From Phyllobacterium sp. YR531 (GTDB lineage: Bacteria > Pseudomonadota > Alphaproteobacteria > Rhizobiales > Rhizobiaceae), in assembly GCF_000282595.1 (NCBI RefSeq), contig NZ_AKIZ01000023.1, positions 62,001-126,000 on the forward strand: DNA of 64,000 nt, written 5' to 3'. Under the pieces are notes generated by a model that worked only from the letters and a program-made list of their open reading frames with translations, had not been told where the DNA came from and searched no databases. Positions 35,012 to 44,512 of the stretch are shown here, piece after piece; the first letter of the stretch is position 1, and the number at the start of each line of letters is the position of its first letter. The translations under genes were made by a program, and so were the position numbers.

Positions 35012-36394
35012 TTATTTTGGTTGTCGGGCCGTCACCGCTTCCATCAATTTGGTGGCGAGAAGCTCATACTTCTCGTCATAATGATGATCACCCGGAAGCT
35101 CGATTTTCTCCACGGCACTCAATGAAGTATCCGTACAAGCCGTATCGTCCTCCTCGGAGCCATAAACGCAAAGCACTTTGCTCGCGGGTATTTTAACCAC
35201 GGCGGGCGCGACTTCATTATCCCCTCCCAATCCTAGCCAGGCACCAACTGAGACTTGAAATGGAGTGGTCTTTTCAGTCCCTATCAGTCCGACGAGGCTG
35301 ATACGATCCTGAAGCTGCTTGGGAAGATATGGCCATGCAAAGGGCACGGTATTTGCGCCGAAGGAATAGCCGAGCAAAAGCACAGGCAATTTCCCGCTCG
35401 GATCGGCTTTGGCGACGATTCTCTGGATGTCTTTGGCGATACCCTCGGGCTTGCGCAAAGACCAATAATACCGCAGCGAATCCACCCCAACGACATGGGT
35501 GGACTCCTTGGAAATGATGTCGCCTACCGATTTATCAATATCGCGCCATCCACCGTCACCTGAAAAGAACAGAGCAACATATTTTGCCGGACCATTGGTT
35601 GATGGAATATCTATGACCGGCAAGGCTTCTGCCGTAGCGTCTTCCTTGGCGATATCCACCGCTGCATCGGCTGCGAGCTCCAACCTTCCCGCTTTGGTGT
35701 CTCCGATTTTTTCCTGCGCCAGGAAAAATCCTGCACTCGGAGGCCCCTTCGGATCAGTGTCAGGTTTTTCACGAATTATTGTTGCGGGATTTGGCAAATC
35801 CGCATCATAGGAATAACTGAATCCTTGTCCGGGAACCGCTTCATAATCAGCTCCCTCACATGATGGCAGCTTTGTATCCAAGGCAACGGACGGGTCTACA
35901 ATTACGGCACCCGCGATGGTAGCCGCAGGCGTATCGGCGACCGACGCGTAGGCCATTACACCGCCCTCACCGATACCAATGATGACAGGATGCATATAAA
36001 CATCAACGGCGATCATGCGCTGCGCCTCCTTGGCAATTCCCTCAAAGTCCGAAACAAAATAAGTGCAATCGCCCGTATCCTGATTGAGTTCTTTTCGCCA
36101 TTTCTCCAGATCGACTGTGAGAACCAGAAAATCCCGATCCAGCAAAAGCTCAGCCAAACTGTTGTCATCTGCGGCAAGGCCACCCTTCTGCGAAACAAGG
36201 ATCGCCAGCGCCTTTGGTTTGCCCGATGGCTGTAAAAGCGGAACATTGTTGAGGCGCTCTGATGAAACCAGCACGGGTTCGCCGGGCGCGCGGAAGCCAA
36301 ATTGCGGCGCGAAGTGCACTCCAGCAGCCAAAACAACGCTAACGATCAGAAGGGCCGCCACAATCAATACATAGCGGTTACGTAAAAATATCAT
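35012..36394 (-). CDS. acvB: AcvB/VirJ-family lysyl-phosphatidylglycerol hydrolase
   Basis: Periplasmic alpha/beta hydrolase of 460 residues with an N-terminal membrane anchor (VLIVAALLIVSVVLAAGV). Two VirJ-like domains follow; the second has FFSGDGGWRDIDKSV, nucleophile S344 in GYSFGAN and His in GDHHYDE. In Agrobacterium, AcvB cleaves the lysyl-phosphatidylglycerol made by LpiA/MprF. Here the gene overlaps mprF by four bases, the same arrangement (lpiA-acvB) known in rhizobia, where it supports acid tolerance. Not a type IV secretion gene in this setting. Confidence 0.92.
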   Translation of the reverse strand: MIFLRNRYVLIVAALLIVSVVLAAGVHFAPQFGFRAPGEPVLVSSERLNNVPLLQPSGKPKALAILVSQKGGLAADDNSLAELLLDRDFLVLTVDLEKWRKELNQDTGDCTYFVSDFEGIAKEAQRMIAVDVYMHPVIIGIGEGGVMAYASVADTPAATIAGAVIVDPSVALDTKLPSCEGADYEAVPGQGFSYSYDADLPNPATIIREKPDTDPKGPPSAGFFLAQEKIGDTKAGRLELAADAAVDIAKEDATAEALPVIDIPSTNGPAKYVALFFSGDGGWRDIDKSVGDIISKESTHVVGVDSLRYYWSLRKPEGIAKDIQRIVAKADPSGKLPVLLLGYSFGANTVPFAWPYLPKQLQDRISLVGLIGTEKTTPFQVSVGAWLGLGGDNEVAPAVVKIPASKVLCVYGSEEDDTACTDTSLSAVEKIELPGDHHYDEKYELLATKLMEAVTARQPK

Positions 36395-39015
36395 CGTTTG
36401 AAAACCTCGAAGGGACTTCCGCTCACCAGATTAGTTGCATCTATAAGCGAGCGCGGCGTTGCAAGCCCCGGAGGGCATATTAGATAGTAAGGCGTCCATT
36501 TCGGACCGAATTTATCTTTAAAAGCCCGAAGTCCGTCAAATCTGTAAAATTCAGCACCACGGCGATAAATGAATGAGCCAATTCGATTCCATCTCGACGC
36601 GAGATGGCTGTCGGAAAGGCCGGACAGCGGCGCCGCACCAAGGTTGAACCAGCGATATCCTTCATCCCTGGTAGCTACCAGAAGATTGGCAAAAAGGCCG
36701 TCCATGATAACGCTGGAGGCATCTGGTAGATGCCGCATCAAATCTACGGCAACCTCCTGCAGATCAGCACCGCGCCACAGATTTGCAAAAGCAACTATTG
36801 CTCCCTCTTTGCGTAAAACTGCGATATCGAAATTCGCAAGATAGGCATTCTCGAACGAGCCAAGGGAGAATCGCTTCTCCGATCCTGATTTCATCGCCAA
36901 CCAGGCATCGGAAACCTTGCGCAACTCCTGCATGACTTCACTGGTTTTGTCTTTGGAAAGAATCTCGAAGGATATCCCCTCTTTCTCAAGACGCCTGGCC
37001 GCATAACGTAAAGGTTGCCGCTTGGAACCTTCAAGTGAAAACTCACTGAGATCAACTCGGGCCACTTCGCCAAGCTTTAACGCAGTTAATCCCATATCGA
37101 GAAACAATGGCAATCGTTCTGGACCAACGCCATAAAATACCGTTCTCGTGCCTGTTCGGTCAGCCAGTCCGCGAAATGTCCAGGCAAGTTCAGACACAGT
37201 CTTGTCGTCAACGCCAACTGGCTCTCCCATTGAAACCAGACTTCCGCCTGAGCGAGCATACATGACAAAACCGCCGCCAGCATTATCGATCAAAAAGCGC
37301 TTGTCACCCAGCAAAGCCAAGGCATCAGAAGCACGTGGGGATTGGGCAACCAGTGCAGGCACAGGTTCCGGAATTGGCTGAGCGCGCAGTTTGATACGCC
37401 CTACCCCATTTATAATTGTATTAATCGTGACGGCAGCCAGACAAGTCAGAACCAGAACCAGCGCACGCAAAAACCGTGACGCCTGCGCATCCCATGCGAA
37501 CTCCCACCAAAGTTCGTTTGCATATTCAACATGGCGGTAGGCGAAGAAGCCAAGCCAGATAATGGCGAATGCTGTAGTGCCAACGCTGGCAAGCCAACCC
37601 CATGTCAGGGCGAAGCTTTCACCAAGCGGCTTTCGATAGAAGGAGTCGCGAAAAAGCAGCAATATGCCTGCCATCAGTGTCAGCATGAGCGCTTCTTCCC
37701 ATGCCAACCCCTTGATAAGGGCGAATACGGCACCAAGACTGAAAAGCCCGAGTGCAACAAGCCATGCACGCCAAAGACGACGTGCCAGCCCCCGCGCTAC
37801 TATCAGCAGGGCAAGCCCAACGAAGCTTGCACCAAGATGCGACATTTCAAGAAAGGGCATCGGGACAATATCCGCCAACGCCTCAAGCCGATGGTGGGTG
37901 CCGGGGATAACGGTTGAAATCAGCAGAACGATTCCACCAAGGAATGCGATGCCCGCAGACAATGGCGGAATGAGTGGCTCGAACATCCTCACGGCGGACT
38001 GGGTAGATGCAGTAAGGACGTGCCTTTTTCTGAGTATCTCGGACAAGGCAAAACCGGCAACGGCAACCAGAAAAGGAAAGAGGGTATAGATCGCACGATA
38101 AGCAACGAGCGCAGCAATCGCATCCGGATTTTGCCCAAGTCCAAGGCCAGCAATGATCGTCGCTTCAAAAGCACCTATGCCGCCCGGTGCGTGGCTGACA
38201 ATACCCAAGGCTACCGCAACGACATAGACCAGCGCGAAGGCAGGAATACTGCTCACTGACCCAGCAGGAAGCAGAACGTAGAGCGTAGCTGCGGCAGCAG
38301 CAACATCAACAAGGCCCGAAACAATCTGCAATACGGCTCCCTGCGTTGATGGAAGCCGGACAGACATTTTTCCAAACTGAAGAGTGCGTTCGCGGCGGGA
38401 TAGCCAATAGAGCAGCAGTGCTACGCCAGCGAGAATTACTGCCCCAATTGCTTGATCCACGACCGGACCAAAAGAGACAATCCAAGGGATTCGCGAGGGA
38501 TCGATGACGAGCGCAACAGCGATAAGAATAATGAATGCAAACCAGATCGCCATCCAGGATGTGCCAATGATCCTGCCAATGTCGGCTGTGTCTATGCCCT
38601 CAGCTGCATAGACCCGATAACGCAACGCTCCCCCGGTAAGCAGTGAGAACCCGAGCGCATTTGAAATAGCGTAACCGGCCCCGCCAGCCATCGCGGAAAT
38701 CCGGTATGGTATTCTACCTGGGGCAATTGTCTCAACTGCAACCACGTCATAAATGGCGACAGCAGCAAAGCTCACAATGGTGAATGCAAATGCCAGAATA
38801 ACCAGATTCATGGGTATCTGGTGCAATGACTGACGAACGTCGTGAAGATATATTTCACTGGAAAGATGGCTAAGCACCAGAAGGCTTACGCCTGCTACAG
38901 CAATACCCAGAAAAGCAAATAAAGCAGACCTTGCTTTTACGCTCCAGGGATTACTGGATTCGGCCCGCGCTTCAATTTTACGGATTTGTTTTTCACTGTC
39001 AGCAATTGGCGTCAT
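36391..39015 (-). CDS. mprF: Bifunctional lysyl-phosphatidylglycerol synthetase/flippase (MprF/LpiA)
   Basis: An 874-residue membrane protein. The N-terminal 500 or so residues hold about 14 helices of the flippase (UPF0104-type SHAPGGIGAFEATIIAGLGL). The C-terminal DUF2156/GNAT-like domain (YARSGGSLVSMGEPVGVDD, RWFNLGAAPLSGL) transfers lysine from Lys-tRNA to phosphatidylglycerol. The product lowers negative charge of the membrane and raises resistance to cationic peptides and acid. First gene of the mprF-acvB operon. Confidence 0.95.
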   Translation of the reverse strand: MTPIADSEKQIRKIEARAESSNPWSVKARSALFAFLGIAVAGVSLLVLSHLSSEIYLHDVRQSLHQIPMNLVILAFAFTIVSFAAVAIYDVVAVETIAPGRIPYRISAMAGGAGYAISNALGFSLLTGGALRYRVYAAEGIDTADIGRIIGTSWMAIWFAFIILIAVALVIDPSRIPWIVSFGPVVDQAIGAVILAGVALLLYWLSRRERTLQFGKMSVRLPSTQGAVLQIVSGLVDVAAAAATLYVLLPAGSVSSIPAFALVYVVAVALGIVSHAPGGIGAFEATIIAGLGLGQNPDAIAALVAYRAIYTLFPFLVAVAGFALSEILRKRHVLTASTQSAVRMFEPLIPPLSAGIAFLGGIVLLISTVIPGTHHRLEALADIVPMPFLEMSHLGASFVGLALLIVARGLARRLWRAWLVALGLFSLGAVFALIKGLAWEEALMLTLMAGILLLFRDSFYRKPLGESFALTWGWLASVGTTAFAIIWLGFFAYRHVEYANELWWEFAWDAQASRFLRALVLVLTCLAAVTINTIINGVGRIKLRAQPIPEPVPALVAQSPRASDALALLGDKRFLIDNAGGGFVMYARSGGSLVSMGEPVGVDDKTVSELAWTFRGLADRTGTRTVFYGVGPERLPLFLDMGLTALKLGEVARVDLSEFSLEGSKRQPLRYAARRLEKEGISFEILSKDKTSEVMQELRKVSDAWLAMKSGSEKRFSLGSFENAYLANFDIAVLRKEGAIVAFANLWRGADLQEVAVDLMRHLPDASSVIMDGLFANLLVATRDEGYRWFNLGAAPLSGLSDSHLASRWNRIGSFIYRRGAEFYRFDGLRAFKDKFGPKWTPYYLICPPGLATPRSLIDATNLVSGSPFEVFKR

Positions 39016-39120
39016 TGCAGGTACCGGCTTGCAGAAAACGGTTTCTAAATACTGCCAAGTTCACCATGAAATTGGGGTAGCGTCACTAGCAATCGAATAA
39101 TGGCGGGATTGCGCCCAAAA

Positions 39121-39149
39121 ATAAGAAAAAACACAAACTAATCTGTCAA
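39121..39149 (-). promoter_or_regulatory. Candidate promoter of mprF-acvB
   Basis: On the minus strand TTGACA (39149-39144) is followed after 17 bases by TCTTAT (39126-39121), about 105 bases before the mprF ATG. Confidence 0.35.
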
Positions 39150-39210
39150 CGGGGGAGTAAGCCGGACCGCGTTGACTTTGCTTCGAAGTGAAGCGCAAGC
39201 AACCTGTACG

Positions 39211-39693
39211 TTAAGCAGCGTTTAGCACTAGCCGCCGATAGCTGCCCGGCGCCTTTACTCTACCAACGGCAGATGATGGCGGCGTCAGCTCCATCGCTTC
39301 AGTTACCGCGCTAGCGACAGAATTACTGTTCTGAAACCAAAAAGAATACCGAAGATCAGATAGACGAATTCGCTGCGCCAAGTCGACGGCTGCGCGCCAA
39401 TGCGTTGCTATTGAACTATAACTGCCCTCCAGAAGCAGAGACGTCACTGAGGTTGGGCGCACATAGAACTCGGGATAATAGCGCAAATCGCGCTTTGCAT
39501 AATCCGTGACAACAGCAGTCAACGGACCCCGGATAGCGCAATAGTTAAAACTGCCATCCTGATTTGCAGCACCACCATTTATCTCGTAAAGCGGCCTACC
39601 GGTTTCGTCGCACATCACAACAAAATTATGGCTGGCTATCCCGGCAAAACGCGGAATAGGATACGAGCCAAATAGTATTTGATAGTTCATCAA
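39211..39693 (-). CDS. Hypothetical protein, 160 residues
   Basis: I do not recognise this protein. It has no signal peptide or membrane segment. Two pieces look like an active-site pair: ASHNFVVMCDETGRPLYEIN near the N-terminus and FWFQNSNSVASAVTEAMEL near residue 125; an H...N-x-N-S layout recalls papain/NlpC-like amidase folds, but a nucleophilic Cys is not obvious and this is only a guess. Start MMN at 39693 has no strong ribosome-binding site. AT-rich flanks on both sides suggest a recently gained or fast-changing gene. Confidence 0.65.
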   Translation of the reverse strand: MMNYQILFGSYPIPRFAGIASHNFVVMCDETGRPLYEINGGAANQDGSFNYCAIRGPLTAVVTDYAKRDLRYYPEFYVRPTSVTSLLLEGSYSSIATHWRAAVDLAQRIRLSDLRYSFWFQNSNSVASAVTEAMELTPPSSAVGRVKAPGSYRRLVLNAA

Positions 39694-39938
39694 GTGCCAA
39701 CTTTCGAGCCGATTTTGTTGTGTCTACTCACTAAATAAAGCATTTATTTTCAAAGACAACACACGAATTCTTCATCGATCGCTCAGATATATTTTGTTAG
39801 TCGACAAATATTTGCGGCCTATCAGTTTTTAAAGGCTTTTTTACATTGCGATCTGGCAGGTGCACTGAAAAATAATTTCAACCAGCCAGCTCGTTCACAA
39901 CAAGAACAATCATCTTTGTTGGCAAAATTAAGATCAAA

Positions 39939-40631
39939 TCAGACGACTTTCACACTGATCTCGGCAATTCCATCGACACCGCCCACCATTTTATCACCGC
40001 GCTGGATTGCACCTACTCCCGCCGGAGTTCCCGTAAATATGAGATCACCAGCCTTTAAAGCAAATAAGGTCGATAGATAGGCGATTGTCTCGGGCACTTT
40101 CCAAATCATTTGATCAAGATCACCGCGTTGACGCTCTACATCATTGACCTTCAACCATATCGCTCCTTGAGCGGGATGGCCGATCGTGGCGGCGGGAACA
40201 ATTGGTGAGCAGGGAGCGGAGGATTCAAACGCCTTGCCTACTTCCCAAGGACGGCCAAGCTTTTTTGCTTCTCCTTGAAGATCACGGCGGGTCATGTCGA
40301 GCCCTACGGCATAGCCAAACACGTGGTCGAGTGCAGTATCAACGCCAATATCAACGCCGCCCTTCCCGATTGCCACCACGAGTTCCATTTCAAAATGAAC
40401 ATCGTTTGTGGCTGAAGGATAGGGAAAGTCCTGCCCCTGCTTAACAAGTGAGTCGGGGTTTTTCTGAAAGAAAAAGGGCGGCTCGCGATTCGGATCATGT
40501 CCCATTTCAATAGCGTGGTCAGCGTAATTGCGGCCAACGCAATAAATACGATGAACCGGGAAAAGCTTGTCCGAACCGGAAATTTCCAGTCCCGGTTGAG
40601 GGGCTGGTTCGAAAACATACTGATCGTGCAT
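39939..40631 (-). CDS. Fumarylacetoacetate hydrolase-family protein
   Basis: A 230-residue FAH-fold metal enzyme. It has the short FAHD1-like layout: IYCVGRNYADHAIEMG, PFFFQKNPDSLVKQGQ, the metal ligands in DVHFEMELVVAIGKGG, and LIFTGTPAGVGAIQRGD. Small FAH proteins act as acylpyruvate hydrolases, oxaloacetate decarboxylases or maleylpyruvate hydrolases. Nothing nearby sets the substrate. Divergent from the GH144-like gene. Confidence 0.92.
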   Translation of the reverse strand: MHDQYVFEPAPQPGLEISGSDKLFPVHRIYCVGRNYADHAIEMGHDPNREPPFFFQKNPDSLVKQGQDFPYPSATNDVHFEMELVVAIGKGGVDIGVDTALDHVFGYAVGLDMTRRDLQGEAKKLGRPWEVGKAFESSAPCSPIVPAATIGHPAQGAIWLKVNDVERQRGDLDQMIWKVPETIAYLSTLFALKAGDLIFTGTPAGVGAIQRGDKMVGGVDGIAEISVKVV

Positions 40632-40737
40632 GATTATTATTCACCGCTTATTGACCGCTGGGGCCTTTTCAACTGGATCATCCATACTACATGCTATCGA
40701 GGTCAGACAATGATCATCAGCCTAACAACAAGTCGCA

Positions 40738-42054
40738 GTGGGACTTTCATCTGTAATGCATTTGAGATTTGACCTGACGCCCCCGGAAGTCGCGCAAGGT
40801 GACGATGACGTTCTGCTAGAGCACATACAGCGTGCAAGTTTCTCCTATTTCTGGGAAGGAGCACACCCCGAAAGTGGGTTGGCCCGTGACAGATCGGGAC
40901 GAACCACCGATCCTGACAATGACCTTGTAGCAATTGGCGGATCAGGCTTTGCATTCATGGCAATTTTGGTTGCGCTTGAGCGCAACTGGGTTACGCAAAA
41001 AAGCGCTCGTGAGCGTATAAATTTAATGCTGTCGGCTTTGGAGCGTACAAAACGCTATCATGGCGTATTCCCGCATTTTATCCATGGTGCGGATGGATCG
41101 ACGATTCCTTTTTCGAAATTGGATGACGGGGGCGATCTGGTCGAGACCTCATTTCTGATTCAGGGGCTTATCTGTGTCAGGCAGTATTTTGACAGCTTTA
41201 GTGCGCAAGATCGTACGCTACGCGAGCGGATCAATCATATCTGTAGAGCCGTGCAATGGAACAGTCATATCAAGCCAGGCGAAAATGTTCTTTATTGGCA
41301 CCGCAGCCCAAAATATCGTTTTGCCCGAAACGTACCTATCCAGGGCTGGAATGAAGCGCTCATCACTTACATTCTGGCAACCACCTCCGAAGAACATGGT
41401 ATAGCAGCAGACACCTATCACGATGGATTTGCACGAAATGGCGCCTTCCTTAATGGTGGCGACTATTACGGTATAAAATTACCATTAGGGATAGAATATG
41501 GTGGCCCGCTATTCTTTGCGCATTATTCATTTTGCGGGCTGGACCCAAGAGCGCTGATTGATCGCTATGCGGACTATTGGCAGCAAAATCAAAATCATAG
41601 CCGCATAAATTATCTGCACAGCGTCCACAATCCTAACAATTATGCCGGGTATGGCCCTGACTGCTGGGGATTGACTTCAAGCCATGGCCCCAACGGTTAT
41701 GTGGTCAGCTCACCAACATCCGATTTTGGCTTGATTGCCCCCACTGCTGCCCTGAGCAGCATGCCCTATACGCCGGTAGAATCCATGCAGGCGCTGCGCC
41801 ACTTCATGAAGATGCCAAAACGAAAAATCGCAGGCAGGTTCGGCTTTGTGGATGCCTTCTCTCCAGCTAGTGGATGGTTTGCCCGAACCTATCTTGCAAT
41901 TGATCAGGGGCCGATTGTTGCGATGATAGAAAATTATCGCAGCGGCCTGATCTGGAACCTGTTCATGAGCGCGCCCGAGATAAAAGACGCGTTGTCAAAA
42001 CTGGGATTTAGCAGCCCCCATCTGGAAAAAGCTTCGGAACCAAATCACCTCTGA
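40738..42054 (+). CDS. GH144-like glucanase (Pfam glucoamylase domain)
   Basis: A 432- or 438-residue (alpha/alpha)6-barrel glycoside hydrolase. Recognisable pieces are ASFSYFWEGAHPESGLARDR at the start, GFAFMAILVALERNWV, GDLVETSFLIQGL and GWNEALITYILA. This domain (called glucoamylase in Pfam) includes the GH144 endo-beta-1,2-glucanases. No signal peptide is visible, so it may act in the cytoplasm, perhaps on beta-1,2-glucan fragments, since Brucellaceae make cyclic beta-1,2-glucan. The start is GTG 40738 or ATG 40756; neither has a good ribosome-binding site. Confidence 0.82.
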   Translation: MGLSSVMHLRFDLTPPEVAQGDDDVLLEHIQRASFSYFWEGAHPESGLARDRSGRTTDPDNDLVAIGGSGFAFMAILVALERNWVTQKSARERINLMLSALERTKRYHGVFPHFIHGADGSTIPFSKLDDGGDLVETSFLIQGLICVRQYFDSFSAQDRTLRERINHICRAVQWNSHIKPGENVLYWHRSPKYRFARNVPIQGWNEALITYILATTSEEHGIAADTYHDGFARNGAFLNGGDYYGIKLPLGIEYGGPLFFAHYSFCGLDPRALIDRYADYWQQNQNHSRINYLHSVHNPNNYAGYGPDCWGLTSSHGPNGYVVSSPTSDFGLIAPTAALSSMPYTPVESMQALRHFMKMPKRKIAGRFGFVDAFSPASGWFARTYLAIDQGPIVAMIENYRSGLIWNLFMSAPEIKDALSKLGFSSPHLEKASEPNHL

Positions 42055-42132
42055 TCCATTGCGTCAGTTCGTGCAATCAAGCACTTTCAATCATGCCTTT
42101 TCCATCTTCCAAGCATAATTCAGGGGCCAGTC

Positions 42133-43059
42133 ATGAAAGTTCATGCCGTTTTTAACCGCGATGGCGGCACATTTCGTACAATGGACATGGAGCTTTTCAC
42201 AAAGACCGCAAAAGATGTGTTCGAAAGGCACGGCCATACATTTGAAAGCGAAGTGGTAGCAGGAAAGAACATTGTTGCCGCCCTCAAGAACGTCGCTGCA
42301 GAGACAGGCGAACACGTGCTTATGGCTGGCGGAGGCGATGGGACTATTTCCGCTGCCGCTGATATTGCCTGGAAGGCAAAAGTACCGCTCGCGGTACTCC
42401 CGGCAGGAACAATGAATCTCTTTGCTCGAGCGTTGAAAATCCCTCTGGAACTCAATGCCGCTCTCGAAAGTCTCGCCAGCGGCGAGATTGAGGCTGTTGA
42501 TATTTCAACCGCCAATGATGAGAGTTTTGTGCACCAATTTTCCATCGGTTTCCAACCGCAAATGATCAAATTCCGCAACACGTTGGAGTTTAGCTCGCGT
42601 TGGGGCAAAAGGCTTGCTAGCTTTCGAGCATTCCTCAAAGCAATGGCTAAGCCACCCAGTTTCACCGTGAGAATGACAATCGATGGAAGCCCGACCGAGC
42701 GAACAGTATCGGCTATTTCAATAGCCAACAATCCCTACGGCCAAACGATGCTGCCGGTGCCTGAGAGCGTCAATACGGGAAAGCTGGGAATATATATAGC
42801 TGGCAGCCTGACATCCGGTACGCTGATGAAGCTTGCGCTAACTGTTATAACAGGCTCCTGGCGCCGAAATAGGGATGTTGAGGAAGTATTGGCCGAAGAA
42901 GTCCAGCTGCATTTCCCTCACCTGAGAAAAAGCGCCAAGGCGACTATTGATGGTGAATTGATCAAACTGCCCAAGGACGTCAAAATCGCAATACATGCCG
43001 GTGAATTAAAGGTGCTGGTTCCGCCGAGAGAGAAGCAGGAACAAGAAAAGGACGACTAA
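42133..43059 (+). CDS. Diacylglycerol kinase-family lipid kinase
   Basis: A 308-residue DAGK-catalytic protein of the YegS/BmrU type. The nucleotide motif is VLMAGGGDGTISAAAD at about residues 60-75, followed by LAVLPAGTMNLFARALKIP. The C-terminal beta-sandwich lipid domain follows. It probably phosphorylates diacylglycerol or a related lipid at the membrane; sphingosine-type substrates are also known in the family. The ATG follows CAGGGG. It converges on the lipoprotein gene with a 30-base gap. Confidence 0.9.
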   Translation: MKVHAVFNRDGGTFRTMDMELFTKTAKDVFERHGHTFESEVVAGKNIVAALKNVAAETGEHVLMAGGGDGTISAAADIAWKAKVPLAVLPAGTMNLFARALKIPLELNAALESLASGEIEAVDISTANDESFVHQFSIGFQPQMIKFRNTLEFSSRWGKRLASFRAFLKAMAKPPSFTVRMTIDGSPTERTVSAISIANNPYGQTMLPVPESVNTGKLGIYIAGSLTSGTLMKLALTVITGSWRRNRDVEEVLAEEVQLHFPHLRKSAKATIDGELIKLPKDVKIAIHAGELKVLVPPREKQEQEKDD

Positions 43060-43089
43060 TGCCGCCCTTTGCTTACTGTCAAAGTCCGA

Positions 43090-43518
43090 TCAGCTCTTCT
43101 TTTTTGGCTTTGGCTCGGCCGCAGGCTGTCCAGCCGCCTTCTTTGCCGCTGCGGCTTCTTCAGCTGCAACCTGATCGGCGCTTTTAGGCATTGTATCGAC
43201 TACCGAGCGCACTTTGCCCTTGTCGGTAACAGTACACATTGCATCACGAATATCCGCCTTCAACCGCACCTGATTTATGCCGCCACCAATTGGTTCAGCG
43301 TCAATCGCAGTGATATGATTTTCAGTCAGGTAATACTTTGATGCGGCTGCAGAAATGCAGGGATCCGCAAGTGCAGCATCAACCGGCGGGCGGACAGGGG
43401 CAAATGTTGGCATGATAGATGGCCGCATATTCGGCTCGTCCGTGGTGGAACACGCTGCCAATGGGATAAGAACTGCCAGTGGGGCAATTCGGCAAAGAAT
43501 AATGGTGGGCAGGCGCAT
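43090..43518 (-). CDS. Putative lipoprotein
   Basis: A 142-residue exported protein. Residues 1-20 are a lipoprotein signal with lipobox LAAC before STTDEP. The mature part has a Pro-rich linker, two cysteines (DPCISAAA and DAMCTVTD) likely to form a disulfide, and an Ala/Lys/Pro-rich tail. A longer reading upstream to 43611 is less likely since only ATG 43518 gives a signal at the N-terminus. Function unknown. Confidence 0.8.
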   Translation of the reverse strand: MRLPTIILCRIAPLAVLIPLAACSTTDEPNMRPSIMPTFAPVRPPVDAALADPCISAAASKYYLTENHITAIDAEPIGGGINQVRLKADIRDAMCTVTDKGKVRSVVDTMPKSADQVAAEEAAAAKKAAGQPAAEPKPKKKS

Positions 43519-43633
43519 AGCTCTCTCCGCAAAGATCGTCTCGAAGGATGATAGTATAAGGCCGGAAACTATTCGCTTTTTAACAATTGTCGAGTGGCAC
43601 AACTGCCACAATGGGACTTTATTGCAACATCCC

Positions 43634-44512
43634 TCAGCTCGTGACGGAAAGCATCCAATTCAATACCAGTCGCCAGTCGGTCATCCGGATGGGTGTGCCG
43701 TGATTACCACTCTCGAAACGGTGAAACTTAACAGGATAACCCGGAGTCTGCGCTCGAAGTTTCTGATAAAAACCCTCCTGGTTGCTTATTGGAAACACCG
43801 GATCACGACTCCCGTGCCCAAAGAAAACCGGCATCCGGCGTTTGAATGCTGAAGAGCTGGTGAATTTATCGTCCCATAAGGAACCAAGCAAAATCAGGCC
43901 GGATATATTTTTTGAGATCGTTGCATCATTGCCCAATCGCCAGCACAACTGCCCACCCATGGAACCGCAAGCAACAAACAGCTTCGCTTTAGGTGATTTA
44001 GCTTTGAAATAGCTGATCAAACCCGAAACCTCGCCTGTACCCTTCGCTTCGAAATCAGTGAAATCTGGAGACAGGTAAAGTCCGTTATTCTTGTCCATCA
44101 AGTTTTTGAGACGATTGAAATTCCCGCCAAATGTATAGTCGTTCATACCCTGCTGGCGGCTACCGCCCTGCCCGTGAAGATAGAGCGTAATGACTGAGGC
44201 TCCTCCATCAAGATTGCCAACAGCCATGACTTTCAAAGCTCCGGCATCGGTTGTAACAATCAGGTCTTTTTGTGAGCGCTTGGGCTGCATTGATACATAG
44301 GCTTGTTTTACACGACGTTCGGGAATTTGATCTCGGGCGTTAATGTCGCGCAGTTCATTGTAATTAACGACAACATAGTCCCCATCATCTCCGGTTTTGA
44401 TAATATCAGGATAGGCAAACAGGCTATCCTTGTAAGGCTCCAGCTGGGCAGCCGACGCTGCACCCGCGCACGAGATAAACACCAGTGCCGCAAGAATACC
44501 GAGCTTCTTCAA
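43634..44512 (-). CDS. Secreted alpha/beta hydrolase
   Basis: A 292-residue periplasmic protein with a signal peptide (KKLGILAALVFISCAGAASA). The alpha/beta hydrolase core shows VITLYLHGQGGSRQ (oxyanion hole), nucleophile region VACGSMGGQLCW, acidic residue in GHGSRDPVF and a C-terminal FESGNHGTPI His. An esterase or acyl hydrolase is likely. Its start overlaps the XdhC C-terminal gene by four bases, so it is cotranscribed with genes whose roles look unrelated. Confidence 0.85.
   Translation of the reverse strand: MKKLGILAALVFISCAGAASAAQLEPYKDSLFAYPDIIKTGDDGDYVVVNYNELRDINARDQIPERRVKQAYVSMQPKRSQKDLIVTTDAGALKVMAVGNLDGGASVITLYLHGQGGSRQQGMNDYTFGGNFNRLKNLMDKNNGLYLSPDFTDFEAKGTGEVSGLISYFKAKSPKAKLFVACGSMGGQLCWRLGNDATISKNISGLILLGSLWDDKFTSSSAFKRRMPVFFGHGSRDPVFPISNQEGFYQKLRAQTPGYPVKFHRFESGNHGTPIRMTDWRLVLNWMLSVTS

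Noticed and set aside
39180-39194. GCTTC-N5-GAAGC stem after the hypothetical gene at 39211
   Set aside because: Short stem without a U tract in either direction; too weak to call a terminator.
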